Assembly (NCBI GenBank): GCA_028281525.1 | Contig: JANQJR010000023.1 | Span: 1 to 39,098 of the forward strand | Direction: 5' to 3' | DNA: 39,098 nucleotides | From: Magnetovibrio sp. | GTDB taxonomy: Bacteria > Pseudomonadota > Alphaproteobacteria > Rhodospirillales > Magnetovibrionaceae | Shown: positions 16,875-24,542 of the stretch, in pieces | How the letters are laid out: the number at the start of each line of letters is the position of its first letter | Position numbering within the stretch: the stretch's first letter is position 1 | Notes under the pieces: generated by a model | Told to the model about the DNA's origin: nothing | What the model saw: only the letters and a program-made list of their open reading frames with translations | Databases searched by the model: none | Position numbers and translations under genes: made by a program

Positions 16875-17655
16875 TTTCGCGTTCCTCTACCAAGTCCCCG
16901 GAAATCCGTTCGTGTTCGAATCCCAGCGCTTTCGTCAACTCGACGACGCGGCCGATGACAAAAAGAACCGGCCCGGAGAAATTGCATTTGGCGACATCCC
17001 CGGTGATTGCCCCAAGAGACGAAATGAGACACCGCTGGTCCGGACGGGTACCATTGTTTATGGCGGCGACCGGCGTACTCTCGGCTAATCCGTTTTCCGT
17101 CAATCGCGTACATATTTGGATCAAGTTGGCAACACCCATATAAACAACGAGTGTGGTATTGGGATCGGACAGTCCCTTCCAGTCCCAATCGAGATCGTTG
17201 TCGTCCGAACAGTGGCCGGTTATAAATCGTGCTCCGGTCGCATAACCGCGATGGGTCAAAGGTAATCCGACCGCTGCGGCACATGCCGAAGCCGATGTTA
17301 CGCCCGGTATCACTTCAAAAGGGATATTGTTGGCGTGCAGATAGGCTGCTTCTTCACTGCCTCTGCCGAACAGAAACGGATCACCGCCTTTGAGGCGCAT
17401 GACGCGCTGACCTTCAGCGGCCAAACTGACGAGAATGTCGTTAATCTGTTCCTGTGGAACAGGATGGAACCGCGGCTGCTTACCGACGCTGATACACGAT
17501 GTTCCGGCAGGTACGAGATTCATGATTTCATCTGACACCAGGCGGTCGTATACGACGACATCTACTTGATCGAATAGCTTGTGCGCCTTGATCGTCAATA
17601 AATCTGGATCTCCGGGACCCGCCCCAACGAGATAAACTTTTCCCGTTTCCGTCAC
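16867..17655 (-). CDS. nirE: NirE, uroporphyrinogen-III C-methyltransferase
   Basis: 262 aa, class III SAM-dependent tetrapyrrole methylase. Motifs: VGAGPGDPDLLT near residues 9-20, VVYDRLVS, GGDPFLFGRGSEEA and VIPGVTSASACAAAVGLPLTHRG. It makes precorrin-2 from uroporphyrinogen III, the first committed step to heme d1. I chose the GTG at 17655 because AGGAGA lies about 6 bases upstream and the longer frame (to 17757) gives an N-terminus unlike the family. In this context NirE is dedicated to heme d1. First gene of the minus-strand operon, divergent from nirS. Confidence 0.93.
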   Translation of the reverse strand: MTETGKVYLVGAGPGDPDLLTIKAHKLFDQVDVVVYDRLVSDEIMNLVPAGTSCISVGKQPRFHPVPQEQINDILVSLAAEGQRVMRLKGGDPFLFGRGSEEAAYLHANNIPFEVIPGVTSASACAAAVGLPLTHRGYATGARFITGHCSDDNDLDWDWKGLSDPNTTLVVYMGVANLIQICTRLTENGLAESTPVAAINNGTRPDQRCLISSLGAITGDVAKCNFSGPVLFVIGRVVELTKALGFEHERISGDLVEERESA

Positions 17656-17757
17656 CGTCTGTCTCCTGTTCCTCGACCCGCTCCAACTGGCGTTGATGCG
17701 CCGGGCGGGATTAGGTTTTGAGCTGTCGTAGCATGGCATGGTCTCGAAACGGCGCAC

Positions 17758-17771
17758 TTGATCTTGATCAA
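17758..17771. promoter_or_regulatory. FNR/NNR/DNR-type box for the nirE operon
   Basis: TTGAT-CTTG-ATCAA is a perfect match to the FNR-family consensus. It lies 103-116 bases upstream of the nirE start on the minus strand. A TACGAC sequence at 17725-17730 (minus strand) is a possible -10 at the spacing expected for a class II site. Oxygen limitation and/or nitric oxide control is the natural reading. Confidence 0.8.
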
Positions 17772-17861
17772 TAACGAGGAAAATGTCCTGCGTATGCCCT
17801 TATAGAGAAACGAAATAAAATTTTTTCGGCAAATTCCCGCTTCATCAAAAAATCTCTCTGT

Positions 17862-17875
17862 TTGACCGCAATCAA
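17862..17875. promoter_or_regulatory. FNR/NNR/DNR-type box for nirS
   Basis: TTGAC-CGCA-ATCAA, whose reverse complement TTGAT-TGCG-GTCAA fits the NNR/DNR type often found before nirS. It lies 68-81 bases before the nirS ATG; a CTTAAA at 17896-17901 suits a -10 for a site centred near -41.5. Confidence 0.82.
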
Positions 17876-17942
17876 GGAATGGATATTCCAAGAGGCTTAA
17901 AACCCTCAGACTACCAGTGAATATCTCAATGGAGGGACCAAC

Positions 17943-19562
17943 ATGAGAACACTCAGCATAAAGGCCACCGCCATGGCGTTGGCGGTCGGCGTCGGAATGA
18001 GTTTCGGCGTTGCCCCGTCTGCCGTGACGGCAGCCGAACCGACGTTGTCGGAGAAGGACTTCGAGGAAGCAAAGACTCTTTACTTCCAGCGCTGCGCAGG
18101 CTGCCATGGCGTTTTGCGTAAAGGCGCCACGGGCAAAGGTCTTTTGCCCAAAGACACCCGGAAACTCGGTCAAAAACGTCTTGAGAAGATCATCACGTTG
18201 GGCACCGAAGGGGGTATGAACAACTTTGACGACTTGTTCACCAAAGAACAGATTTCAAAGTTGTCCACCTATATCCAGATGGATGTTCCGCCGCCAGCGG
18301 AAATGACTCTTGCGGAAATGCAAAATCGGCGGAAGGTATTTGTCGACCCGAAAGACTATCCGACAAAACCGATGCACAATCGTAATTGGGAGAATTTCTT
18401 CCTCGTCATCCTGCGTGATGCCGGTAAAGTCGGCGTCATCGACGGCGACACCAAGGAAGTCGTCGCCAAAATCGACACCGGTTATGCCGTGCACGTGATG
18501 AAAGAAACATCGGACGGGCGTTTCTGGTTCACGCAAGGCCGCGACGGTAAAGTCACCAAGATCGATTTGTGGATGGACCCGCCGCAGGTTGTCGCCGAAG
18601 TGCAGATTGCCTCCGACGCCCGCGACATCGCTGTTTCCCACTATGGGGAATGGAAAGACAAATACGTTGTCGGTGGCGGTTACTGGCCTCCACATTTCGT
18701 GATTATGGACGCCGTTACGCTTGAACCGCTGAAAGTCGTTTCAACACGTGGGGTCAACATTGACGGTGAGTATGTCAACGAAGCCCGCGTGGCCGCCGTT
18801 TACAACACACCGAAGGCGCCGACTTGGATGATCGCCGTTAAGGAACTTGGCCAGATGTGGCAGGTCGACTACTCCGATCTGGACAACCTGCGTGTTGAGA
18901 TGATCAATACCAACAAATTCCTGCACGACGGCTTCTTCGATCCGACGCATCGTTACTTCCAGATCGCCGCGAACGCATCGAACCGCATGGAATTCCAGGA
19001 CACCGTCACGCGTAAGGCGGTCGGCTCTCTTGAAACCGGCAAGAAACCCCACCCGGGTCCGGGCGCCAACTGGAACGATCCGAAATGCGGTCCGGTTGCC
19101 GGCACCCCGCATCTTGGTGAAGGCAAAGTCACGGTTTGGGGTAACGACCCTGAAGGCCGCCCAGATCAGGCTTGGAAAACCTGTTACGCGGTCGAGTCTG
19201 ACGGGCCGGGGCTGTTCATTCGGACACACCCGACCTCCGACTACGTGATCTTCGACCAGACCAAACACCCGGATCCGGAAGTCCAGCAGGCCATTAAGGT
19301 TCTGGACAAAAAGACCGGTAAAATCGTGAAAACGATTCAGGTCACCGATAAGGAATTCGGTCTGGCCACCCACATCGAATTCAACAAAGACGGATCCGAA
19401 TTCTGGGTTTCCGTTTGGGTTCGTGGCGGCAAGAAAAACTGGAGCGAGGGTGAAATCGTTGTTTACGACGCCAAAACCCTTGAGGAGAAAGCCCGCATCA
19501 AGGGGCTGGAAACGCCGACCGGTAAATTCAACGTCTACAACCGCATCAATCACGTGACCTAA
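17943..19562 (+). CDS. nirS: NirS, cytochrome cd1 nitrite reductase
   Basis: 539 aa, periplasmic. A signal peptide (about 1-30) is followed by a cytochrome c domain with CAGCH at 51-55 and the d1 propeller. H184 in GYAVHVMK is the expected axial ligand of heme d1; H370 (PHPGPGANW) and H429 (IRTHPTSDY) match the two distal active-site histidines of cd1 reductases. It reduces nitrite to nitric oxide. In Magnetospirillum a related cd1 enzyme has also been reported to oxidise Fe(II) with nitrite. A GGAGGGA site precedes the ATG. Expression is probably FNR/NNR-controlled; a strong hairpin follows the stop. Confidence 0.97.
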   Translation: MRTLSIKATAMALAVGVGMSFGVAPSAVTAAEPTLSEKDFEEAKTLYFQRCAGCHGVLRKGATGKGLLPKDTRKLGQKRLEKIITLGTEGGMNNFDDLFTKEQISKLSTYIQMDVPPPAEMTLAEMQNRRKVFVDPKDYPTKPMHNRNWENFFLVILRDAGKVGVIDGDTKEVVAKIDTGYAVHVMKETSDGRFWFTQGRDGKVTKIDLWMDPPQVVAEVQIASDARDIAVSHYGEWKDKYVVGGGYWPPHFVIMDAVTLEPLKVVSTRGVNIDGEYVNEARVAAVYNTPKAPTWMIAVKELGQMWQVDYSDLDNLRVEMINTNKFLHDGFFDPTHRYFQIAANASNRMEFQDTVTRKAVGSLETGKKPHPGPGANWNDPKCGPVAGTPHLGEGKVTVWGNDPEGRPDQAWKTCYAVESDGPGLFIRTHPTSDYVIFDQTKHPDPEVQQAIKVLDKKTGKIVKTIQVTDKEFGLATHIEFNKDGSEFWVSVWVRGGKKNWSEGEIVVYDAKTLEEKARIKGLETPTGKFNVYNRINHVT

Positions 19563-19581
19563 GGCCACGCGTACGCGAAAT

Positions 19582-19606
19582 TGGCGGGGGTCTCGCACCC
19601 CCGCCA
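19582..19606 (+). terminator. Strong hairpin after nirS
   Basis: TGGCGGGGGT and ACCCCCGCCA form a perfect 10-bp stem with a CTCGC loop, 20 bases after the nirS stop. The nearest T-run is 19 bases further on, so it may be a factor-assisted terminator or an mRNA-stabilising stem rather than a classic one. Confidence 0.65.
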
Positions 19607-19702
19607 TCTTCCGCCAAATCGAATTTTTTTAGTTTAAGCATTTAAGCCGGATTTGCCCGGCAACCTTATAGTTAGGCTCATATACCGGAAGGGGTTGTCA
19701 AA

Positions 19703-21451
19703 ATGATTGGTCGTCTTTGGAAATGGTTCTGGGCCCCAACTGTGAGATACACGTGGGGTGCCATATTTGTTGTCGGTGCCATCGCCGGGGTCATCTTCTG
19801 GGGCGGATTCAACACCGCAATGGAGGCGACTAATACGATGACGTTCTGCATTTCGTGTCACGAAATGGAAGAAAACGTATACGAGGAATATAAAGAGACC
19901 ACTCATTATCAAAACCGTTCCGGTGTACGTGCAACCTGTTCGGACTGTCACGTGCCGGACCCATGGGTGCACAAAGTCGTGCGGAAAATCCAGGCCACAA
20001 CCGAATTGCTTCACAAGGCACTGGGCTCGATCGACACACCTGAAAAGTTTGAAGATAAACGCCTGACGCTTGCGAAAAAAGTCTGGAAGGCCATGCAGGA
20101 AACGGACTCCCGCGAGTGCCGTAACTGTCACTCATGGGACGCCATGACCGACCAAAAACAGAAGCTCCGCGCCTGGAAGCAACATACCCAGGCGAAGAAT
20201 GAAGGGATGACATGCATTAATTGCCACAAAGGCCTTGCACATCGAGCCGTTCATAACTTGCTGGAAGAAGACGACGATCCTTATGACGGCAAACCGGATT
20301 CGCGCCGACTGATCTCCAAAGCTGAAGAAGCAAAATTGAAGGCCGAAGCGGCAGCGGCAAAAGCGGAAGCCGAACGTCTGGCGGCGGAGGCCGCGGCTAA
20401 AGCCAAGGCCGAAGCGGAGAAAAAAGCGGCTGAAGAAGCCGCCAAAGCCGCCATGCAGGCCAGCGCCGTACCTGCGGCAGCACCTGCCGACGGCGGCAAC
20501 TGGGACAACGTTCCCGGCACCGATATCGTCACACTCTACCCAGGTCAGGCGTCTATGGAGTGGGTCCTGAACGGTAAAGATCACGGCGGCGCGCGGGCCG
20601 TGCGGCGTGTTAATGATCGCTGCATGGAATGCCACAACGGCGAACAGGAGCAAATAGGGCAGAAAATCACCACCGGTGAAAAAGCCGAGGCCACGCCGAT
20701 CCCCGGCAAACGCGGCTCCATCAAGGTCAATGTCAAAGCCAAACACGACGGCGAAAACCTAACCATGCGGTTCCAGTGGCCGGATTCCGGGCATACGCCG
20801 GTACCGTTCGTCGATGGCGGCAAAATGGATCCAGCCAACCAGATCAAACTGGCGGTCATGTTTGATGACGGCAAAGTCGAAATGGCCTCTTATGCCGGAT
20901 GCTGGGCGACCTGCCATCACGACTCACGTTACATGCCGGACGCTCCCAATGCCGAGGCGCTCGGTTCCGCCTCCCACGTCAGTAGTGTCATCGACACATC
21001 CGACGGCATCACGAAATACATCGAGGACAGCCGTACGAAACTGGAATACAAAGGCAAGAACAACACGCCGCGCGGCGGCTGGGACAAGATGATTGAAAAA
21101 GCCGAGCTCGATACCAAGATGACCGAAGGTGTGTTTATGGACCTAGTGCGCTACCGCAGCGGTGACGGCGGCAAGACGGAATCGGGAAGCATCCTTGCCG
21201 AACGCATCCTGAACGAGTCGGATAAAATGTCGTCGACGGGTGTTTTGGCGAACGGTATCTGGACGGTCACAATCACACGGCCGCTCAAGGCGACAGAACC
21301 GGGTGGCGTCTCCTTTGAACCGGGCGTGCTGTACACAATGGGCTTTGCCATTCATGATGACTATACGAGTGCACGTTTCCATCACGTATCTCTTGAATAC
21401 AGGTTAGGTCTGGATAATGCAGATGCTGAAATCAATGTGGTTAAACAGTGA
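19703..21451 (+). CDS. NapC/NirT-type tetraheme cytochrome fused to ethylbenzene-dehydrogenase-like heme domain
   Basis: 582 aa. Residues 1-200 are a NapC/NirT quinol dehydrogenase: one TM (about 17-36) and four CxxCH sites at C49, C79, C139 and C171. A highly charged Ala/Glu/Lys helix (about 206-255) links it to a C-terminal EB_dh-type domain, with a fifth CxxCH at C307 and a sixth site of unusual CxxxCH form at C400-H405 (CWATCHHDSRYMPD). Such C-domains bind heme in DMSO-reductase-family gamma subunits. It should carry electrons from the quinol pool to periplasmic acceptors, perhaps NirS or the cupredoxin. Ribosome site GGAAGGGG. The gene overlaps the cupredoxin start. Confidence 0.88.
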   Translation: MIGRLWKWFWAPTVRYTWGAIFVVGAIAGVIFWGGFNTAMEATNTMTFCISCHEMEENVYEEYKETTHYQNRSGVRATCSDCHVPDPWVHKVVRKIQATTELLHKALGSIDTPEKFEDKRLTLAKKVWKAMQETDSRECRNCHSWDAMTDQKQKLRAWKQHTQAKNEGMTCINCHKGLAHRAVHNLLEEDDDPYDGKPDSRRLISKAEEAKLKAEAAAAKAEAERLAAEAAAKAKAEAEKKAAEEAAKAAMQASAVPAAAPADGGNWDNVPGTDIVTLYPGQASMEWVLNGKDHGGARAVRRVNDRCMECHNGEQEQIGQKITTGEKAEATPIPGKRGSIKVNVKAKHDGENLTMRFQWPDSGHTPVPFVDGGKMDPANQIKLAVMFDDGKVEMASYAGCWATCHHDSRYMPDAPNAEALGSASHVSSVIDTSDGITKYIEDSRTKLEYKGKNNTPRGGWDKMIEKAELDTKMTEGVFMDLVRYRSGDGGKTESGSILAERILNESDKMSSTGVLANGIWTVTITRPLKATEPGGVSFEPGVLYTMGFAIHDDYTSARFHHVSLEYRLGLDNADAEINVVKQ

Positions 21452-21872
21452 CCTGATGCTGGCAATTCCAGCGGCGGCAATCATTACCCTGGCTGCTCAG
21501 GCAGTGGCCGCCGACGGCGAGGTCGAGGTTACGCCGGAGCGCGCAAAAATCTGTGAAGCGGCGGATAAGCGATACGCCGAACTTTATCCCGATGCCAAAG
21601 ATGACGGGACGGTTATCGTCAAACTTTACAAATACAACTTTTGCCCGCCAAATTTGACGGTTAAGGCGGGAACCACGGTTCGATGGGTAAATGTCGATAA
21701 ACGCACCTCACATAGCGTCTGGCTGAAAGAATCGGGGGTTGAAGAGTCTGAGAGATTTTTCCCCGAAGAAATTTGGGAATACACCTTTGAAAGTTCGGGT
21801 CCGTATCCCTACCTGTGTGGTCCGCACTGGGAAAAAGAAGGTATGATCGGGTTCGTCACAGTAGAGCCTTAG
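21417..21872 (+). CDS. Periplasmic cupredoxin (type 1 copper protein)
   Basis: Up to 151 aa, with a signal segment ending near AAQAVAAD (about residue 32) and a cupredoxin domain. The type 1 copper ligands are visible: H99 (TSHSV), C134 and H137 (CGPHW), and M143 five residues on. Two more cysteines (C46 and C76) might form a disulfide. The C-x2-H-x5-M loop is one residue longer than in pseudoazurin/plastocyanin. The start is uncertain: ATG 21417, 21435 or 21456 are all in frame and overlap the NirT-like gene, so the two are coupled. Likely an electron carrier to NirS or away from the multiheme protein. Confidence 0.85.
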   Translation: MQMLKSMWLNSDLMLAIPAAAIITLAAQAVAADGEVEVTPERAKICEAADKRYAELYPDAKDDGTVIVKLYKYNFCPPNLTVKAGTTVRWVNVDKRTSHSVWLKESGVEESERFFPEEIWEYTFESSGPYPYLCGPHWEKEGMIGFVTVEP

Positions 21873-21902
21873 CTTGCACCCGGATTTTTCGGAGATCCGC
21901 TT

Positions 21903-21934
21903 GGGCAGGCATTTTTCTTGATGCCCGTTTTTTC
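21903..21934 (+). terminator. Probable intrinsic terminator after the cupredoxin gene
   Basis: GGGCA (21903-21907) and TGCCC (21922-21926) with a 14-base loop, followed by GTTTTTT. The stem is short but the T-run is in place. Confidence 0.5.
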
Positions 21935-22171
21935 GTACGCCTTTCGCTCCTTTTTGTTGGTCGGTGGGGCGGGTGAATGAGCCTGCCGGTTCGGGAGGGT
22001 GCGCCGCCAAGGCGGCGTCCGACAGACGGACCGAGGGTCCGGTCCCGAAGGGATCAAAAAACGGCCCAAAGGCCGCGTTTTGACAAATTCTGGCCTAAAA
22101 CACTGTACGGGGCTCCGCCGTTTCGCGGATGGTCCCGCAGCCAACGCCTCTGAAGGACATTCGGACAGCAC

Positions 22172-22204
22172 CGACAAGCCGCTGGTTTTCCCAGCGGTTT
22201 GTCG
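22172..22204. terminator. 14-bp hairpin between convergent genes
   Basis: CGACAAGCCGCTGG and CCAGCGGTTTGTCG pair over 14 positions with one G-U, loop TTTTC, with TTTT shortly after on the plus strand. It sits between the cupredoxin and the convergent DUF4399 gene and could serve both directions. The stretch 21935-22171 before it has no gene I can support. Confidence 0.6.
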
Positions 22205-22224
22205 TTTTGCTTGGTGCTCCTAAT

Positions 22225-22650
22225 CTATTTCACGGTGATTGTAATCGGTTTGGATACGATGGGCGGCATGTGCGGAACGTGGTTGTGATCGCCCACCACG
22301 AGTTGCAATGTATGCTTGCCTGGCGCGAGTGTGATCGTCGTTTCCGTCTGCCCACCGCCGAAGTGTTTGTGCTTGTCATCGGAAGGGATGGCGCTGTCGT
22401 AGTCTTCAAGCTTCTGGTTGATGAGGAGGTGGTGATGTCCGGTGTTCGCCTTTTCCACGCCGGCGGGTGCGACGCCCATGCCTCTCAACCCGAATTGAAC
22501 CGTGACCGGGCTGGAAACGGTCGCTCCATCGCTCGGCATGATGATATAGACTTCGCCGCCTTTGGGTGCAGGGGTGCGGTGCCCGTCGGCCAACGCCGCA
22601 TTTGCCGTCAATACCACCGCCACCGCCATAACAACAGATCGAGCAATCAT
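22225..22650 (-). CDS. Exported DUF4399-domain protein
   Basis: 141 aa. A signal peptide (about 1-21, cleaving after ALA) precedes a small beta-sandwich-like domain rich in His: TGHHHLLINQK, KHKHFGGGQTE, HTLQLVVGDHNHVPH. These are the hallmarks of DUF4399. The function is unknown; the histidines suggest metal binding, which is inference. A GGAGG ribosome site lies just upstream. The gene is monocistronic and convergent with the cupredoxin, so a metal-related role near the nir locus is possible. Confidence 0.82.
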   Translation of the reverse strand: MIARSVVMAVAVVLTANAALADGHRTPAPKGGEVYIIMPSDGATVSSPVTVQFGLRGMGVAPAGVEKANTGHHHLLINQKLEDYDSAIPSDDKHKHFGGGQTETTITLAPGKHTLQLVVGDHNHVPHMPPIVSKPITITVK

Positions 22651-23039
22651 CTTATGATCCTCCGTGTGGTTTGTGGTGAAAATTATAATTATTAGAAATA
22701 ATATTTATGAATTCGGGTTGCAATTTACCAGCATATTTTCACGTCAATAGAGAAAGGCCGAGAAACCGCAGCAGCACCAAAAACAGATAGAGTGGCGACA
22801 TGCCGCACGCGTCAGCCATGTGCCTGCGCAGGAACGCTGAAGAAAAGGTTTTCAAAGCCGGTTGAGCACCTCTGCCATCATGAAGCCCATGTGGCCCTAG
22901 AGTGCGATCGGATGAGGTGGAAGCACAAAAGTGAGTCCACCTCATCCGATCCGACCCTAGGTCCTGACCCCAAAGGTGTTCAACTTTTAAAGAAGGGGAG
23001 GGGACTTCGTTTCCAAAGCCCCTCGATTTCTTCAGGCGA
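22651..23039. other. 389-base non-coding gap with palindromic repeats
   Basis: The first 90 bases are AT-rich and should contain the DUF4399 promoter. The rest holds the REP-like palindrome at 22901-22951 and, next to it, GACCCTAGGTCCTGACCCC at 22953-22971, which resembles the tip of the MITE-like element found at 24543-24811. I see no gene here. Confidence 0.5.
22901..22951. repeat. REP-like palindromic repeat, left copy
   Basis: Arms 22906-22921 and 22936-22951 are perfect 16-bp inverted repeats around a 14-base loop. The 25-base outer sequence (AGTGCGATCGGATGAGGTGG and on to 22925) recurs inverted at 24300-24324 with 22 of 25 matches. Confidence 0.75.
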
Positions 23040-23543
23040 TCAATAGATCGGAATGTTGGCATAGCCCCGCGCCTGATAGCCGGTCAAGGAGACAAAGGTG
23101 TTGCCGACTGGTTTGACGCCATCGAGCAAAGTGCTGTTATCCACGCCAAACAACTTGGTCGCCACGGAGCAGGCTTCCATGCGAACACCTGGTCGTTGGC
23201 CTAGATCGGCCAGTTGATCGGCGATCGTATCCAAATCGATGTCATGCTCGAGGCCCATCAGGTCTCGGTTCTTCGAGACCATCTTCACCGCCGAACCTCG
23301 GAAGGCCAGGATCACATCCGGGGTGGCCCCTTGGTTTTTCAGATCCTCGACCGTTTGGCGGATAACCTTCAGATACAGAGTCATTTTCTGCGGGTCGGTG
23401 ACGTTGATGTCAAAGATCACCTTGCCGGTTTTGACCCCTTTCAGGGCATCAGCATCGTTGGGCGGAGCGGGAGTGTCGGCGGCCATCGCCGGTGCCGACA
23501 GGGCCAGTGCGATCAGAACCAGAAAGGGTTTGAGTATCTTCAT
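23040..23543 (-). CDS. Exported DsrE-family protein
   Basis: 167 aa from the ATG at 23543, which has AAGGAGA upstream; a longer frame to 23573 would run into the operator. A signal peptide (about 1-22, cleaving after AMA) is followed by a DsrE/DsrF-like domain: VIFDINVTDPQKMTLYLKVI, an Asp/Gly/Phe-rich core, and MEACSVAT with a single conserved Cys near residue 129. Related cytoplasmic DsrE proteins move sulfur; exported versions are common but poorly understood. It is encoded just after the TetR gene on the same strand and probably controlled by it. Confidence 0.82.
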   Translation of the reverse strand: MKILKPFLVLIALALSAPAMAADTPAPPNDADALKGVKTGKVIFDINVTDPQKMTLYLKVIRQTVEDLKNQGATPDVILAFRGSAVKMVSKNRDLMGLEHDIDLDTIADQLADLGQRPGVRMEACSVATKLFGVDNSTLLDGVKPVGNTFVSLTGYQARGYANIPIY

Positions 23544-23563
23544 TATGTTTCTCCTTAGCCACA

Positions 23564-23579
23564 GAACGAACATTCGTTC
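23564..23579. promoter_or_regulatory. TetR-type operator before the dsrE-like gene
   Basis: GAACGAA-ca-TTCGTTC is a perfect 7-bp inverted repeat. Its flank (ACCGAACG on the minus strand) matches the palindrome before the TetR gene. It is 20 bases upstream of the dsrE-like ATG. Confidence 0.65.
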
Positions 23580-23603
23580 GGTAATGTTGGTTTTTAAAAA
23601 CGT

Positions 23604-24197
23604 CTATGCTTCGAGCCCCCTCCAGGCGCAGTCCAAGGTTTCCTCCATCAAATCCATTAAAGGACGGTCCAGTGCGCCATCGAGGTGAAGGTTCATCAAG
23701 CGAAGGGCGCCGCCAAACATGGCCGAAGCGGCGACCCAACTGTCCAAAGGCCTGATTTCTTTTTTACGAAGACCTTGCTCGACAACCCCTTTCATGGCTT
23801 GAAAAGGCCTGGAGGAGCATATGGGAGAGGCGTCCGGCAGATACTCCCGATGTTGGGCCATCAGGATGAACTGCATCTTTTGGGGTTCGTCCAAGGTTAA
23901 GTGGAACAAGGCTTCGACCACGGCCCGGCTCTGTGCCCGGCAATTCTCATGGGGGGCGATGGCTTCGGATATGGCCTGGTTCATCTCATCCAACAAGGTT
24001 TCATAGAGGGATTTCGCCAGGGCTTCTTTGTTTTCAAAATGGTGGTAAATCGCCCCGATACTGACACCGGTGGCTTTGCGGATGTCTTGGAGCGAGGTGT
24101 TGAAGTAGCCTTGTTGAGAAAAAAGCGTAAGCGTCGTTTTCAGCACCTCGGCTTTCAGGTCCTCTCCGCGACCGGACTTTTGTTCTGCTTTTGCCAT
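23604..24197 (-). CDS. TetR-family transcriptional regulator
   Basis: 197 aa from the ATG at 24197. The helix-turn-helix is at about residues 15-60, with TSLQDIRKATGVSIGAIYHHF followed by ENKEALAKSLYE, a textbook TetR N-terminus. The C-terminal ligand domain is not diagnostic. The alternative start at 24260 would place the operator-like palindrome inside the gene. Overlap of its own promoter with ACCGAA-N6-TTCGGT suggests autoregulation, and the same type of site precedes the dsrE-like gene, so this TetR likely represses both. Confidence 0.9.
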   Translation of the reverse strand: MAKAEQKSGRGEDLKAEVLKTTLTLFSQQGYFNTSLQDIRKATGVSIGAIYHHFENKEALAKSLYETLLDEMNQAISEAIAPHENCRAQSRAVVEALFHLTLDEPQKMQFILMAQHREYLPDASPICSSRPFQAMKGVVEQGLRKKEIRPLDSWVAASAMFGGALRLMNLHLDGALDRPLMDLMEETLDCAWRGLEA

Positions 24198-24208
24198 GGG
24201 GAGAGGGT

Positions 24209-24226
24209 ACCGAACGTGCATTCGGT
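24209..24226. promoter_or_regulatory. TetR-type operator before the tetR gene
   Basis: ACCGAA-CGTGCA-TTCGGT, 12 bases upstream of the TetR ATG. Shares ACCGAACG and TTCG half-sites with the site at 23564-23582. Confidence 0.6.
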
Positions 24227-24278
24227 TTGCAAGGCTGTGCGTGAACCGCCCCTCATCCATGTGTGAGAGGGCGATTCA

Positions 24279-24324
24279 CGGATGAGGTTGGCGTTCATAT
24301 GCATCAACTTCATCCGATCGCACT
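24279..24324. repeat. REP-like palindromic repeat, right copy
   Basis: GATGAGGTTG (24281-24290) and CAACTTCATC (24305-24314) pair with one mismatch around a short loop, and 24300-24324 is the inverted partner of 22901-22925. With the left copy it brackets the DsrE-TetR pair. Confidence 0.7.
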
Positions 24325-24542
24325 GTAAGTGAAAAAAACCTTGCGCCATTTGCGCCCTGGCATGGGTGATGATACCGGCGCTCTCTTTGGATGGAATGAT
24401 AAAGCTTCACCTCGTGCGGGGCTTTTTCGTGTTCCAGCGGGAGATGAGAGAAGGCTGCCGGTTCGTGAGGGAGGCCAAATATCCGGCACCGCTTTGGCCT
24501 CCAATGTGTTATTGGATGTGAGGGGATTCGGGTTGAAGAGAT

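Noticed and set aside
17656-17757. Longer NirE with 34 extra N-terminal residues
   Set aside because: The GTG at 17655 has a strong AGGAGA site and gives the normal family start; the extension would run toward the FNR-type box.
18741-19607. Long open frame antisense to nirS (288 codons)
   Set aside because: It mirrors the codon bias of nirS, has no plausible ribosome site or domain, and nirS is certain.
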